Shown: one piece after another, positions 1 through 13,400 of the stretch
Layout of the letters: each line of letters opens with the position of its first letter
How positions within the stretch are numbered: the stretch's first letter is position 1
Origin: Phoronis australis
Taxonomy: Eukaryota; Phoronida; Phoronidae
Length of the DNA: 64,000 nucleotides
Reading direction: 5' to 3'
NCBI GenBank assembly: GCA_002633005.1
Contig: NMRA01000451.1
Location: forward strand, 228,892-292,891
Notes under the pieces: model-generated
The model's database searches: none
What the model was told of the DNA's origin: nothing
Seen by the model: only the letters and a program-made list of their open reading frames with translations
Position numbers and translations under genes: made by a program

Positions 1-392
1 GCAGAAGTACCGTAGACTGTTACTAGTGTATCAGACAGTGGCACTGATGACGGGGGGTAAGTTATTAAAAGATATAACGGAGGTGATTTAGTAATGACAA
101 GTCCTGAAATTAAAACGTAGCTGCAACTATCATGGAAATCGTTCATTGCTGTCTGTGCAGCATTTTGCTTATTGGCGTCGTGAAAAGGATTTTCTACTAT
201 TTTGAGATAGAAAAAAATCCTTTGTAGTCTGGTACATTGAACTGTGATAAAACTGAGATATGAGGCACACCTCCCTTTAACCTTTAGTCTAGACAAACCC
301 GTGCACCCAGGTGTTTATCTTCCAGTTAAGGAAACTGAACTTACTTAACAAGTGTACTTTTTAGTGAATACTTTTAATTGTTTCTCTTTCAG
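1..392 (+). other. 5' flank or first intron of the SCP gene
   Basis: This stretch ends in a pyrimidine-rich acceptor (tttctctttcag) directly before the SCP start exon, so it most likely belongs to an intron following a 5' untranslated exon that lies here or beyond the window edge. No coding region or promoter motif was recognised. Confidence 0.5.
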
Positions 393-397
393 ACAAC

Positions 398-3300
398 ATG
401 CCAGGCCTGGACCCATTTGTGTCAAAGAAGTTGCAGTATATGTATGATGTCTTTTACGGTGAGTTCTACGATTGCGCATAATAGTTGCGCAAGTTTTGCT
501 TTTGAAAATAGACGTCTGCCCTTCGCGTGAAAATCCAGATTATTCTAGTTTAAGTGCTGTGATATGGCAAGCCGGTCTAACCAAGAGCTTTGGTGATCTG
601 CTTCCTTATTTTCTCGTCTATCTTAATTGATATTTTTTTAATCACTTGAGATTAAATGTACCCGTCTCTTTCTAGGAACCTTATATAGTATTTAGCACAC
701 AGAATTACGCTCGAACCAATTTCAGTTTATGCAGCGCAAGTTCGCAATTCAACTCTAAATTATACACAAGTTTGTACCTTGACTCTTAGATGTTATCAAG
801 AGGATGAAAATTATCAAAGCTGATTTGTAATTTTACCTGGAGGTGGTGTGTTGAGGTTGTACTTTTGTTTAAGCTTTGGGCCCTAATGCATTTTTATACA
901 CTATTTCAGACATTAATCGTGACGGAAAGATCTCTTGGGAAGATTTCGAAATTTACATAAAAGTAAGTAACCCATATTCCAGTATATGCCAAGAGGAGAG
1001 ATTCCACTTATCGTTAAACCAAGAATTACGTTACACCTTTCAGGATATCGTTTCATACGATAATTACAGTTCAATGTACAATTTATGCTGACCTACTAAG
1101 GTAAACGGCACTCCACCAAGGGTACCTTCACTGCAGCCTCGTTCCCTAGCCTCAAGATGGCGCTGATCGCCGTTTAGCCATTAATGGGGCTTGCTAATTG
1201 GGAATGAAATGTGTCAGAATTCTGACACATTTTTACTGAAATTGCCGGAATATCAGTTTTATATAAAACCGAAAACTAGCGGCATATTGCTGCAATTTAT
1301 ATTGCAAAAATGATGTATTTTGATTCGAAAACAGCTTAATTTCTAATTTCTATTAATAAAAAAATATTTAACCTTTTTTTCAGACAATAACCAAAACAAT
1401 GCCTTCTATTTCATGAATGTCAACAACAACGCCTGCGAAAATAATCAAAATCTGCCTTTGTTTTAATGTCGCCAAGGCAGCGGCCAATCATTGCGCAGAA
1501 GGTTATTTCCATAACCAAGACTCAAATGGCTAAACCGATCAGCGCCATCTTGAGGCTTGGGAAAGCGGCTGGCCTTCACTGGTGCTAATCTCATCTATCT
1601 GCCCCAAATCTTTCAAGATCGCGAAGTATAAAGTTTTTCAGTGCATTGTTGGAAATGCAAACGCAAACGTGAACGTTCGACTGATCATGATATCTCGAGT
1701 TCAAACCACTGTAGTTATTTTACTAACAGCTTCTTTAAACTTTACCCTTTTCATCATTTTGCTTTATTTTACGCTGTTTTTATTCATGTAAATTGCATGG
1801 AAACAATTATTGGGACACATTTGCTGCAATCTACGGGCTGTTATTGCGGCAAATCCCGTAAATTTCATGCGCGCACCCAGGGGGCGGGGGGTTCAGGGGG
1901 CTCGAACTAGCCCCCCCCCTCCCCATTTGGCGAAGTGGGCAAAAAAGGTCCGCATGTGAGAAACAAAAAGTCCGAGAAAATGGGACAAAAGTCCACTAAA
2001 CAAGCACAAACGTGCAATTCACAGTGGTGCACCCGTTTTTTTTTTGTTTTTTAGCGGCTATTTTGTTACGAAAAGGTCCACAACGTTAGGAATTTGAGCC
2101 CCCCCCCCCATGTTGAAGGCTGGTTGCGCTCATGAATTCTTGTTCTTCAAAGCGACTTATGTGTCACAAAAAGTTAGAATGGAAATAATGTGTTCGGTGC
2201 AAATAGGAGCAAGTATGGTGGTGTACAGTTGGTGCGTGTCTTACCATACGGGGAGACAATATTGTTTCTGATTTTTGAAAGTTTGTTCATTCCCTAAAAA
2301 TTCACGTGGTGCGAGAGCAAAACTGTGAACAGTTCTTCTACGCCTGGAGCGCGGGATATCGCGAGATTTTGTTATAAGAAGTCTCTAACAGGAAGCAGTA
2401 TGTAGCGTGTCTGCCACACGAGGCCGCTCTCTTAAGGAGATTTGTCATATTGCTTAATAACAAATTTTAATTTTATTCCCAAAGCTGATTAATTGAGGAC
2501 TGTTAATAATAATATAACCGAATTAAAACCACGTGTAATTTTCCAGTACTTTAAGAAAAGAAGGCTACCAGTGCCCTCTAGGCCTATGAATTATTATATT
2601 CCAACAGGTTTCTATTGTGTGTTCTGCATGAAAACCTCTCTTCAAATGTCTGTATGATTCTACACTTAATCTGGATGAATGTTCTTATTTTCAGAAAATC
2701 TCTAAAACTAACGGCTGGTCGGACACCGATCAAAAACACACTCACGCTAAGGAGACTCTGAAACAAATCTGGGACGGACTGCTCGAGCAGGCAGACGACA
2801 ATGCGGTATAGTTGCAATCAAAGAGAACTGTTTTTTCAAAGTTTCACTATGAGTTGTTTCCCATTCGTGGGCCTACGTGTAAATATGACATGAAAATTGA
2901 TTTCAGTTGCTGGAGATATATTCTGGAATTTTTGTTCATAGAAAAACAGGAAACATTTATTTTTAAGACTGCACTAAATCCGTCACCCGAAGTTCGTGTC
3001 TGTTGAAAATGTTACTGTGAATCTACTAGGGCGAGTATAATAAGCGTTGTAAGCCATATACAGCCATTGTGAGGCAAATTAAATGTATAAACTTATATAA
3101 GAAAATTTGCTGTTGGAAGAACAGTTTTCTTAATAATAAAATGTATATATTTCATGGCGGCAAGTCCTTTGATATTGACGAGCTCTGTAAAGTATGCTTA
3201 ATCTTAGTAAAAAGACCAGACAAGACATTACTAGGATATGGAAGACCGCAGTGTGCTAGTGTCTTGTGTAACCTTATCGCCACACGCTTCACCTCTTTCG

Positions 3301-5791
3301 AAACTTAAGTACTGAATTGTACTGTTTGGTCAAGTTTGATAAAGCTTTATACACAATTAGGGAAAATGTAGATCAAAACAGAAATTTTGTTAAAGTTAAA
3401 GTTAATTTAAATTCAGAGCTCAATGTATCCATTTCGGGCATACCAGGTATAGTGACTCTTACCTAAGGTCATGAACGAGCGTTACGACTCAATGCACGTA
3501 ATGTGCAACGACTTCTGTTGTCCGATCTTTTGCTAGTGACAATAAATGTGCAGCCATTCAACTTGTGCCAAAATCAGCAGTTTTTATAGGTACATGCTGT
3601 TGTAGTGGTAAAATTAGAGGTAAGTAGGCGCCCAAGCCCAACCTATCACCTTGAGCACTGAACATAACTTGCGGTGCGTAGGCGCTACGTTCAAACGCCT
3701 ACGTGCGCCTACGCCCCACTACAGCACTGGGTTGGCAAACTACCGTTCGTGAAACAACTTGGCTTAGTTGTCTTCATTTTCAGGACAAGGAAGTATCGAA
3801 CCAAGAATGGCTAAAAATGTGGGAAGATTGTGTTTCTAAGATCGGCAACAAAGACAAGACCCCCAAGTGGCTGGCGATGTATGAGGAGTTCATGTTCAGC
3901 GTAGCTGACACGTCCGGTAGGTTTTATCATCACTCGATTTAATGTCAGAATAGTCACTCATACAAGATGGGTTGCTTGCCAGTGCACATAATCATGTTCC
4001 GACCGATCTTAAAGTGAAAGGCATGTTGAGTGGCAACAACGGTATCTAGCTGTTTGAATCAATGTTTTATCTGAATGAAGCTCGGTTGAAGAATGCTAGT
4101 AGTTTAGTAAACTTTGAATGGACTCAGAGGCTTGAAATCGTCGGTGGACATTCCGCTGTGTGCCAGACAGTTATTTCCCAACAGAAACCCTTTATGATTG
4201 TGTAGCTCCATGCCGACAACAATGTCAGTGAAATGTCATCGGGAACACATCCGTTGGGTGGACTCAGAATCTTACACACGGCACACACTCTTACCACGCA
4301 TAAAAAGCTTACCACGGAACCTGGGTCCTACTCAGGTACTGTTTCCATAAATAATGTTTAGTGGAAGTAACCCCAAACACAACACATAGAAACTGCGTCG
4401 CACACTTCAGTCACAGAAAACAAAACTAAAACTTCACAACACTTTTAAACCGTCTCCGACATCAACACTCTTGCGGTCACATAGTTAAGCCATCAGTTTT
4501 TAACTAAGATGTCGATAGTGCAACAGCTCTCCCTCCATATATGGCCGTGAGAAGTCACGTTCCGCACACTTCCCCTATGTAAGTGCCCCAGACCATACCA
4601 TTGTTCTGATGACTGTTCGTGTCATAATTTTGCTGAAGGCGATGGAATCCAGGTGTGACACTTACTTACAAATGTATTTTCCTCGTAATCGTTGCCAGGT
4701 GACGGAATAATTGACCATGATGAATTCCGGGCTGCCTACAAAGATTACGGCCTGACTGACAAGAATATCGAGGACGCTTTCAACAGAACTACTCAAAATG
4801 TAAGTGGGGAAATGACAGAAATGTTAAATAAATGTTTCATAGTTGTTTTGAAACCAAATTAGTACATTTTCAATATACGAGGGGAAATTATTATTATTAT
4901 TGAAAAACTAGTGAGTATGATTGACAAGTGCTTGATTCGAGTACAAATTTTTCAAGTTTACTCAAAGCGTGGCGTGCAATTGCCCAATTTTCGAGTCACG
5001 TTTTGGTATAGATTTTAGACTCTAGGCTCTGCTTGCTTTCACGATAGTATACTTCAGACTTTCCCTGTCAAGACTTTTTAAATGGGTATTTTTCAAGGGT
5101 GAACTATGCGATCATTTTGTCTGAAACTTTGATAATGTACCAGTCATTGCCACATTTGAATACATCACAAGACTTTCAACGAATTTTGTGACAAATATGC
5201 TGGGTCAGTTACATGTTGATGGCACTATAACACGAGTAGTGTGTTGTGGGTAGCAATTCGAATGGTTTGTCATCGACTATGTTTGTTAAAAGTGCAATTC
5301 CTGCTGCTGAGCTGCCAAAAATGGGTTACTTATCCTTAAAATGCGCTTACGATAACCGAACTTCATTTGCTTTGCCACAAAGAGCGCCCATATCACGATT
5401 CATGGATGATTACAGAAGCCCATGGGGCTTACTAGCAATTTTCGAAAGATTGATCGTTTCATTTCAAATGCAGCTTATTCCTCAAAATCAACTGAATGTT
5501 GTAGCCGAAAAGAAGTTCAGATTGATAAGAACATTGCTTATTTTCACGAGAATGCGCCTATAAATCAAACTTCATTCCAGGAAAATTCGTCATTCTATAG
5601 GGTAGTTCTAGCTATCTCGTTATCGTTGTTGCATCAAGCTACATTGTTATTTTGTTTTGTTTCAGGGAGCAACAGTTCTGAACAAACAGAATTATGGCTT
5701 ACTATGGAACGAATTCTTCAGCAGCAATTCTACAACTGCCCCAGGAAATTATTTGTTCGGTCACTTTGATGAGAAGCAAATTCCGCAATAG
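398..5791 (+). CDS. Sarcoplasmic calcium-binding protein (SCP), six coding exons
   Basis: Coding exons read as 398-458, 910-962, 2695-2805, 3784-3916, 4699-4799 and 5666-5791. All junctions are GT-AG and phases agree, giving 194 residues. The start GLDPFVSKKLQYMYDVF matches the amphioxus SCP pattern, as do the spacing of EF-hands and the GN(Y/T)L(F/M)G tail. EF1 (residues 21-32, DINRDGKISWED) and EF3 (117-128, DTSGDGIIDHDE) are canonical. EF2 (72-83) keeps D, N, D and E ligands but has Lys instead of Gly at loop position 6. EF4, around 150-165, has no usable loop. SCPs are cytosolic Ca/Mg buffers of invertebrate muscle and neurons; that role here is inferred from family. An acceptor AG at 391-392, five bases before the ATG, implies an upstream non-coding exon. 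Calexcitin-like naming is an alternative. Confidence 0.93.
1128..1580. mobile_element. MITE-like element with ~50 bp inverted ends in SCP intron 2
   Basis: The stretch near 1149-1182 (cctcaagatggcgctgatcg followed by gtttagccatt) recurs as a reverse complement at 1527-1556. Similarity extends outward through a cctcgttccct/ccgctttccc region to about 1128 and 1580. The interior is AT-rich and non-coding and holds a perfect palindrome (1209-1230). This is the layout of a short non-autonomous DNA transposon. Target-site duplications were not identified. Confidence 0.6.
1880..2112. repeat. G/C-tract repeat remnant in SCP intron 2
   Basis: A run of Gs (about 1878-1900) is followed by runs of Cs (1911-1924) and a second run of Cs at 2098-2109. 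Between them lies sequence with no coding potential. It has the look of degraded transposon ends, but no family could be assigned. Confidence 0.3.
3595..3727. mobile_element. Short inverted-repeat element in SCP intron 3
   Basis: The left end reads tgctgttgtagtgg and the right end, as reverse complement, reads tgctgtagtggggcgtagg. The inside carries several copies of a cgcctacg/cgtaggcg octamer. The small size and imperfect terminal inverted repeats suggest a MITE. It ends about 55 bases before the exon 4 acceptor. Confidence 0.4.
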
Positions 5792-6489
5792 ATAAACCGA
5801 CACCTCGAGTTTGCCCTAGACTGAGTAGATCCACTGTTTAGAGTCTTGGCCCGGTGTTAATTTTACAAATTTCATCAAATCGTGGATAGGTTACATTTCA
5901 TGCAATCCGCACAACGCATGCGGCTAATCAGATATGGCAGCAGGCGACTGCTTGGAGAGTAGAGAATGCGAAACCCACCGTACACCGGCGCCAAACCCAA
6001 ATCCAAGTGACCGGAGCGACACCTTTCGATTGAGAAACGGCCATTTCCTGGAAGTTGACACAGCACTTAGTTTGGGCCGTGGACAATATGATACGCCTTT
6101 GTTGTTGTAGACTAAATTTCTGTCACGGAGCAGATAGTAGTATTGCAACAGCGCATGCGTCTAGAGTTGTAGTTGTTTTTGTTGCTAAAATCTCCGACCC
6201 AAGGGATAACCCTTCCCTGATTCAGGAAATGTCCGTCATCACAGTCTGTACATTTACCTCGATTGTTGACATTTAATTGTTCATGCTTTCTTGCAAAGTT
6301 GCAAGAAATTATTCAATTTAAGTTAATGTTGAGACTTAACTTCAGTACAAAGTTTTTCCTGGTGATCAAAAAGATTGGTTCGACAGTTACAAAGCATCTG
6401 TGTTTTTCAGGTTAGCGGGTTCCAATTCCATGAGTGTTTTATTTTGTTGACTTTAAATAATTGAATTTGTATAATGTGGTGTGTTCTTT

Positions 6490-6495
6490 AATAAA
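6490..6495 (+). terminator. Candidate poly(A) signal of the SCP gene
   Basis: AATAAA lies about 700 bases after the SCP stop codon and is followed by a T/GT-rich stretch (ttgtggtcaatttgt). It is the first perfect hexamer I noticed downstream of the stop. The position would give an untranslated 3' end of roughly 0.7 kb. Confidence 0.45.
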
Positions 6496-8309
6496 TTTGT
6501 GGTCAATTTGTAAGAAAGGAAGTTTGTGTAAGTAATCCTTTTCTACAATGCTTGGTGAATTCTTTTACTGTTATTTCCCGACGCGTTGCATGACTCACAC
6601 ACAACAAAAAAGCAACAAATGGCACAGTTCCTAAGGCATTTTAGTTGAAACTGATGAAGATCTGTGACGTCATTACAGTGCTGCAAATTCGTTACTAGTT
6701 AGTTAGACAAGTATAACTGTTTGCTCCAAAGTTCAACAAGAGTAAAATGTTCTGAGCATAATAATGCTTATTTTCCCTTTTTTTCAACTTTCTCAAAATT
6801 ACGCTTTAATAAATACATTTTAAAACATGCTGCCTTGTTCCTGAACATTTCTGTACTGAATATTACATTAAACAGTTGCTTTTCAATTTGTCTTGGGACC
6901 TGGCAAAAGCCTTTCTTGTGTACAAGTTAATAATCCCCCTTAGAACAAAGATTTCAAATTATTGAAATCTTTAATAACAGTGCAACTACCTTATTGTTTT
7001 ATTGAAATGGAAAGTTGGGTAATTTTGTAGTAATTTGTGAATATGTTGCTAATTATATAGGCACCCATATTGCCCTCACCGTGAAATTATCCGTGGAGAA
7101 AAACGGACTTGCAAAATGCCCCAGTATGCCTGAAAATTTGCTTTTTATTGCTCTTAGTCAATGTGTCAGCACTCTAGTGTTGGTTTCCATAAACCTGATA
7201 CAGAGTGCGATTGCTGTCTCACATGCACGCTAATGATTCAGACTCAGTGATTTACAGTGTAAAGGTGAGTTTAGCTGCATGCTAAACCAGCATAACAAAT
7301 TTAAATTTTAGTTTTTCACAACTTGTCAATTCAGAATTAATAGTATACTTGTCACTATTACTATCATCATTATAATCCTTAGTACTATTATGAATAAAAC
7401 AGTCAGAGTCAAATCTGTACTAATAGCCAACACATTAGTGAAATACGTTAACATACTGATACCTCGAACAAAGTTCTTTTCTCGTGCGGTAAATGAATCC
7501 ACGGTTTCGTAAATCATTTAAAACATAGTAAAATATGATAAAGTAATTCATGCGCGTTTCCCATGCAAGTAGGCGGGAGAGTAGGGCCTGTTGTAAGCAT
7601 TCTTTTCCGAAGATTGTCAGAAAGTTGCAATTATGCCATTTCCAACATTCTTATGGTAGTCACTAACTCGAGTTTCTTCCCGAAAACCTCGTACGCTCAA
7701 TTTTGGAACACATAACAAAGGTGTTCTGTAAAAATCTGGTAATTAACATAGTCTGTCATGTTTTCACGAAGTCCATCCCAGGATCAGTATTTACACACAT
7801 AGTTAGCCCTGGATACAAAGTAAGGGCATTGATATACCATTACGATTCAATGCAAATTCATAGTATCACCGATCGTATGGGCATCGGCAGCCCAGCGAAG
7901 ATGATATCCGAGGGATAAAAGCGGACTTCGTAAATAATTTGCACAATTCTATGTCATAACAACTCAGCAGAAATTAACGCACTGCTGGCATAAATTTAGT
8001 TTCAATCGCTGTTTCCGACATCTACTCGCTATTCTAAGAGAAATTCGCCTTGTCTACTCTACAAAGTACTGCGCACGCTCGACTCGAAGCCGTGGACACG
8101 TGCATTTCTTGGATCTTTACGAAAAAACATTTTGCCAAAATTGTTGCAACAGTATAGTCAGTTAAGGAAATCGTTCTTCTCACATGACCTGGAATGTGTT
8201 ACGACACGACTGGTTAATAATACCGTTTATACCACAATTTCAGCCTCGAATGGCCAATACAAACGTGTAATAACCCATTTGGTTATCTCACTAGTGATAT
8301 TAACGTTTT

Positions 8310-8392
8310 GGCGGGAATCGTGGCCGGTTTCGAACCCGGTCCGCAAGAGTTTCTAGTCGTCGACTTTATCACTGCACCACTCAGCGGCTGAC
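8310..8392 (-). repeat. tRNA-Ser-derived relic (pseudogene or SINE head)
   Basis: On the minus strand an A-box-like ctgagtggtgcagtgat is followed by gactagaaact, which matches the tRNA-Ser(AGA) anticodon loop. After it comes a perfect B-box, ggttcgaaacc, within a T arm (ccggtttcgaacccgg on the plus strand). The acceptor ends do not pair and the anticodon stem is poor, so a working tRNA is unlikely. A tRNA-derived SINE head or a tRNA pseudogene fits better. Confidence 0.45.
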
Positions 8393-10189
8393 GTCATCGA
8401 ACGTGAAAATAGAATGCCCAACCATCGCAAGTTCAACAAAGGGCATTGTACCGACATTTATACGCTATGAAAAATAAGTCGCATAATTTCCATAAAAACG
8501 ATATTTTAATTCAGTGAAATTTATCTCTCATTTTCTCTCACATGTAAATTGCCGATCTCCAATTTGAATGTGAGTGTCGTGTCGTCGGAATCCTTCGACT
8601 TGAGCATTATGCTCAGTTAGCAGTGGTAATCTACTTTAGCGGACGATATTTTCTAGGTGGAAGCTTAGCGTGATAAAATGTGTAGTAAGCTATAATGGTT
8701 GCTAAACCTTAATTTATAGATTCAGTGTCTTTCCATTTTGTTTTTAAATTTTCAATTGGTTTTGAGTAAAAGCATTATTTGACAAAAATAGCTCGGCTTT
8801 TCTAAAAGGTCACGACCTCCGACCCCGGACCTCTGACATAGAAAGTAGTTAGAAAGCCGAGGCGAGCCGAGAAAGGTAGATTGATTCATTGCAATGTTTC
8901 TCGTTCAGTATGTGGTATAAATAGATTATTACATGTTCTCGTGGCTCTAGAATACGGGGGGATAACGACTGAGAACATGTACGTAATTTATTTGATCTTA
9001 CATGAGCAAATTACAAAGTAGTGCAAAGTAGAAATCCGTACGCCTTACATTTTATCGTCTGCAAAACAATAAAACAACCAAACGCGCGCCAACCAAACAA
9101 TGCCGGAATAGTCCGAGAAAGTGACAAGGTTATGATTGACAAATCGGGAGTCGCAACTGTGCCTACTTCCAGTCGCAAAGACATGCAAACAACTTCTTCG
9201 GCGGCGAATTCCATATCCACGTTCATTCAAACGGAGACGAGCCCCAATTCGAGAAACGCGGCGAGACTGTCTAGCTGTGCTGTCTCAAGGTCAATTCAGT
9301 GCTCATGCTGTTATTTATAAATATTCTTTAAGTTTCAATATTAAAAGTTCAAAGACCAGTTTTTTATTAGATTCTAACTTGAATGTTTGCTATGAAAGCC
9401 GAATGCAATTTACAATTTTTAAGCTTAAAATAAACCTAACATTTAAGTAACTGAATTACTTTACATTGATTTAGACACGTCGAGTTTTTCAGCAAAAAAG
9501 TTCGTTTTTACGGTTCATTTGAGAAAACAAAGAAGCCTCGGGAAACGAAATTTCCAACAGGTTTTGCCTATGTCATAAATCTGAGACTAGTGTAGGATTC
9601 TCTACATCTTTTGAAGAAAGTGGGAAAATTTGTTTTCAAAAAGGCCGGTAGACACGTGTTCTGACATATAGCATGGCTGCCATCAATTGTCTCCGCTGAG
9701 TTTCCAGTGGGAGGTAGCCTAACAACACGTAACATAACATGTAACAATAGAAAATTTATAACCAAGCTGTGTTGTAACTGGAACTTCTGTAATTTCATGA
9801 CAGTTCAATAATTTTGTGCAGTCGAATTGGAATCCAAGGACGCTGCCAAAAAGGACTAATTTTGCAATGTTTATGATCTGTGTCACAGGTGTTATTGCAT
9901 GGGTTCTATACACTCTATATTTTAGGCATAATACACGTCTTATTTGTTGTCCGGTTGACATGAAATTCGCAAACCACCTCTCGGTGTCTTGAGAACTGTT
10001 ATTTAATGATATTAGATCACGTAAGATGGTGCTGTGGGCTCGTTCTTCAGTTAACACAAAAGAACTTGTCCGATTTCCATATCTCAAAATTTTTGTTGAC
10101 ACTAGAAATACACTTTTTGCTTAATTCGGATTCATATTACCGTAGTCCTTTGACGTATGTTTGTGATATTTGACCATAGTTGATAGACC

Positions 10190-10353
10190 GCGCGAAAGTG
10201 GTAGATTTAGAGGAGGACAAGGGGGGCGTGGCCCCCCTAAAGTTCTCCCAGATTCCATTTGGGAGTTCGAGAGTGCGAATGTCTGACGTGCAAACTCCTG
10301 GCTAATACTCTGCCCTGGCTCCTTCTAAATCAAAATCCTGGATCCGCCCCTGG
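10190..10353. mobile_element. hAT-like MITE remnant
   Basis: The right end, tcctggatccgcccctgg, matches a CAGTGGCGGATCCAGG-type inverted terminus. The left end, aagtggtagatttagagg, is a diverged counterpart. The body carries complementary G and C runs (ggggggcgtggcccccct). No clear 8-bp target duplication was found, so the limits are approximate. Confidence 0.45.
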
Positions 10354-10432
10354 CGCCAATAGCTTCAAAAGCGATGAATCCGATTGTCCGGCTACGTCTT
10401 GCCGCGCTTGATGTTCTGACGACCGTTCTTTT

Positions 10433-10476
10433 CTTGGCTGATATCAGCCAAGCGAGGAGTGATATCACTCCTCGCT
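10433..10476. repeat. Two overlapping perfect palindromes
   Basis: A 20-bp perfect palindrome centred on gatatc (10433-10452) shares its last two bases with a 26-bp perfect palindrome, also centred on gatatc (10451-10476). Each can form a hairpin or a double-dyad protein site. No neighbouring gene explains it. Confidence 0.8.
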
Positions 10477-13400
10477 CTCTTGTCGACTGGCCTACTTCAT
10501 ACAACAATTCAAAACTTAATCAGTTTCATAGCCAATAATTCCACATTTGTCATTATCATGGCATTCGTCACCATCGTCTCCGCACTAATTATGTCGAAAA
10601 TTATCTTCGTTAAAATTTTATAAACTGTCGGTTTTGGCGTATGCTGTACGTGATAGTGTTGGTCGGGGCCGGGTGATGAGCGGCAGTGGCGTCGGCGGCG
10701 TCACTTTTTCCACCGGTGTTTTAGGTTTCAGTGTCATCTTTGTCGTTTTGGGAGTCACTGGCGTTGTCGTCGTCGTTCTAACTTCTCCATGCAGTGGACT
10801 TCGCCGACTAGAGTATTGCTCCCCAGAGAGCTTTTATTTCATGTTTCCTACACACCGCATCGAGTGATATTTTCTGGTGAAAAGTCATATTCCTTGAATT
10901 CTAAGCTTTTGCTTGCCATCGTCCTATAACCAGTCTTTACTGTATCTTTAAGAGGGGTCAACAAGACCTGGAGCGTCATTTTGGCAATTAACAAACAATT
11001 CCCAATTGCTTGCGGGAGCTGCGCCCATTGCTGTTTAGATCTCCAGCGTTCATAAATTGACAATTTTTACCATTTCTATATACAGATGCCCTTACACTCC
11101 AAATGGCGTAATACTGTACACTGATTAAATAATTTACAGAGTCTGAATGTTACGAAGGCTAAAGGTGCACGGGCACTTTAATGTATGCTAATTTACAAAA
11201 AACACTCCCTATTTCCTTCAAATTTAATTATTTCTTACCAACAAAGTCTAAATCGTTATGGAAAATACGAAGGACGCAACTACTGATTTTCTTAAATTGT
11301 TAAAAATTTTATTGCAAAGGGGCCATATGCTTAAACCCAAGATGGCGGCCAAAATAACAGTCAAACCGCTTGTTTCCCGGGTTATTCTGAAGGAGCTAAT
11401 TAACTCTAGTACTTCAGAAATTCCCGCTCGGACCTCTCGATCTAAAATCAGCATTAATATAGGTAATCAAAATTAATTATAGCAAACACTTGATTGAAAA
11501 GCTGTCCGTGCTGAAACGTGCCCAGATATTTTATCCCGGTTAATCAATAAAAAATCAGCTTCATTGCTAAAAATGGCGCTTTAACTGAATTCCGGCATGC
11601 TTAAATTCGATTGAACTTAATAATTGTCCAATGAACACCTTCTCCTGCAGATAGATAATTGGTTCCATCATCGTGGCTCTCTCGTGAGCAGTCTCTTGAC
11701 TCTTAAATAGAAAGAATGCAAATCAAAAACAGGAAAGTGGTGACCACGTATGCCATCAGCTGGCCCCCACCACTGACTGCCATGTGTAATTTCAAAAAAT
11801 GAGAAAGTGATCAACAATAGATGCTACCCTTGGGCCCACTCTCCGTCGGGCTCACAATTTTTATCAAGTGACATACAATTACAAAGAAACGGAAAGAGAT
11901 TGACAAATGGTTCTACCATCCTTTGACAAATGCATTTCGCATTTTATTAAAAATGTGTACTTAAAATCAATTTGCAATCATTTTATCGACCTTTACGAAG
12001 TATTTGATATGAATAAAAGCACGCATTCCAGTGTGTTCTATACTGCAAAACGAGGAGGTCCGCAAACAACAATGTCCTGATCAGAGCCACCATTGGACCA
12101 ATCCAACAGTGGTCGAGCTTAGCTATTGTCTTTTTTCTCGACTGCTTCCTGAACCCACTCCTACGCCTATGCCGGCCGCCACGGATTCGCCCTCCCACCT
12201 GCAAATTAGTGGGAGGCACGTGCTTACCGCTTCTCACAGCCTTGGAATTTGAGTACTGAAATGTGTTTTGAGTATCACTCTGAGCACACAATTGCTCTTA
12301 TAATTGACGGATGAGCTTATTGACTTACATTCGTCAACGTCACCAGCTCGAGAATACTGCTTAGATGGTCCAACTTATTCAGACCAACAAAAGGCTTTTA
12401 AAGGGATCGCCTACTCATCATAACTGTGCGTTCGTGGAGCATATCAAGTTGATTCCGTTTTCATGACTGGCTTAGAAAATCATCCAGTGATGCCAGGTTC
12501 ACAAAATGCAAAAATTAATCTTTGCTATTAGGACCATTGGTAATCTCCAGTTCACACCTAAGTTAATGTAGTAGTGATCATAGTGATAGACCTGGGTTCA
12601 ATACCAGTACCTCGCCAGACTTCGCGAGATTCTGCGAGATATTACGTGATTTTGGCTTTTCCAGCCGCGAGACAGATACTGAACTCTGTCCTGTTTTGTA
12701 GTTGCTTAAACTGGGCCACTTCTCTCCAATCAACACGTCAAGAAGTATTCTAATAAGAAAGAATTGTGCGTGGTTTGTCATAAAAGAGCTTTTTTCGAAT
12801 GAAACTTGATGGAAAAGGAATCTCAAATCGAAAAAAATATCTTCTTGATAAAGTACGAAGACGTGATAAGAACGTAGGTACAGTTTTTGAAGGGGGAAAT
12901 AAATGGAGAAGGAATTAGCTCAAAAAGTTATCACGAGGCATAGAGCGTTATGTAGCCATCAATACGCTGCTGCGTAACGCGGTATTTCCCAATTTTCAGA
13001 AACGCGAGGTTGTTGATCCTTTGCCGCCAACATCAGCTAAATATCATCAACATGTTTGGCCTTACTGCATTTTCTGTCAACCGTGACACGAAGACAACAG
13101 GTAAATAAATTAAAACGTCCAAATTAAAAGTTGTTTATTGCCCAGTCCCGGAATATAGAAAAAATTTCAAATATGCAGAGAAGGAAGTATGATGGTTAGA
13201 AAGTCCCCCAGTAGCCATTTTCTTTTCGTTTTTCATGCGTTTCACCGGAAGGGCAACAGAAACGGTGAATTTTGAAGTTTCTCCTGAAGGTTTTGTTCTT
13301 CAATCAAATTTGTTGCAACTACAGGGAAAAAGGCTAGCCTAAGAACTTTTATGATATATATTCTAGAACTGAATAGAAATCTATTCTAAACGTGTTTTTG

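Noticed and set aside
8310-8392. Functional tRNA gene
   Set aside because: The acceptor ends do not pair and the anticodon stem is mismatched.
9719-10102. 127-codon minus-strand open frame
   Set aside because: No recognisable domain, no splice or poly(A) context, and composition compatible with chance in AT-leaning DNA.
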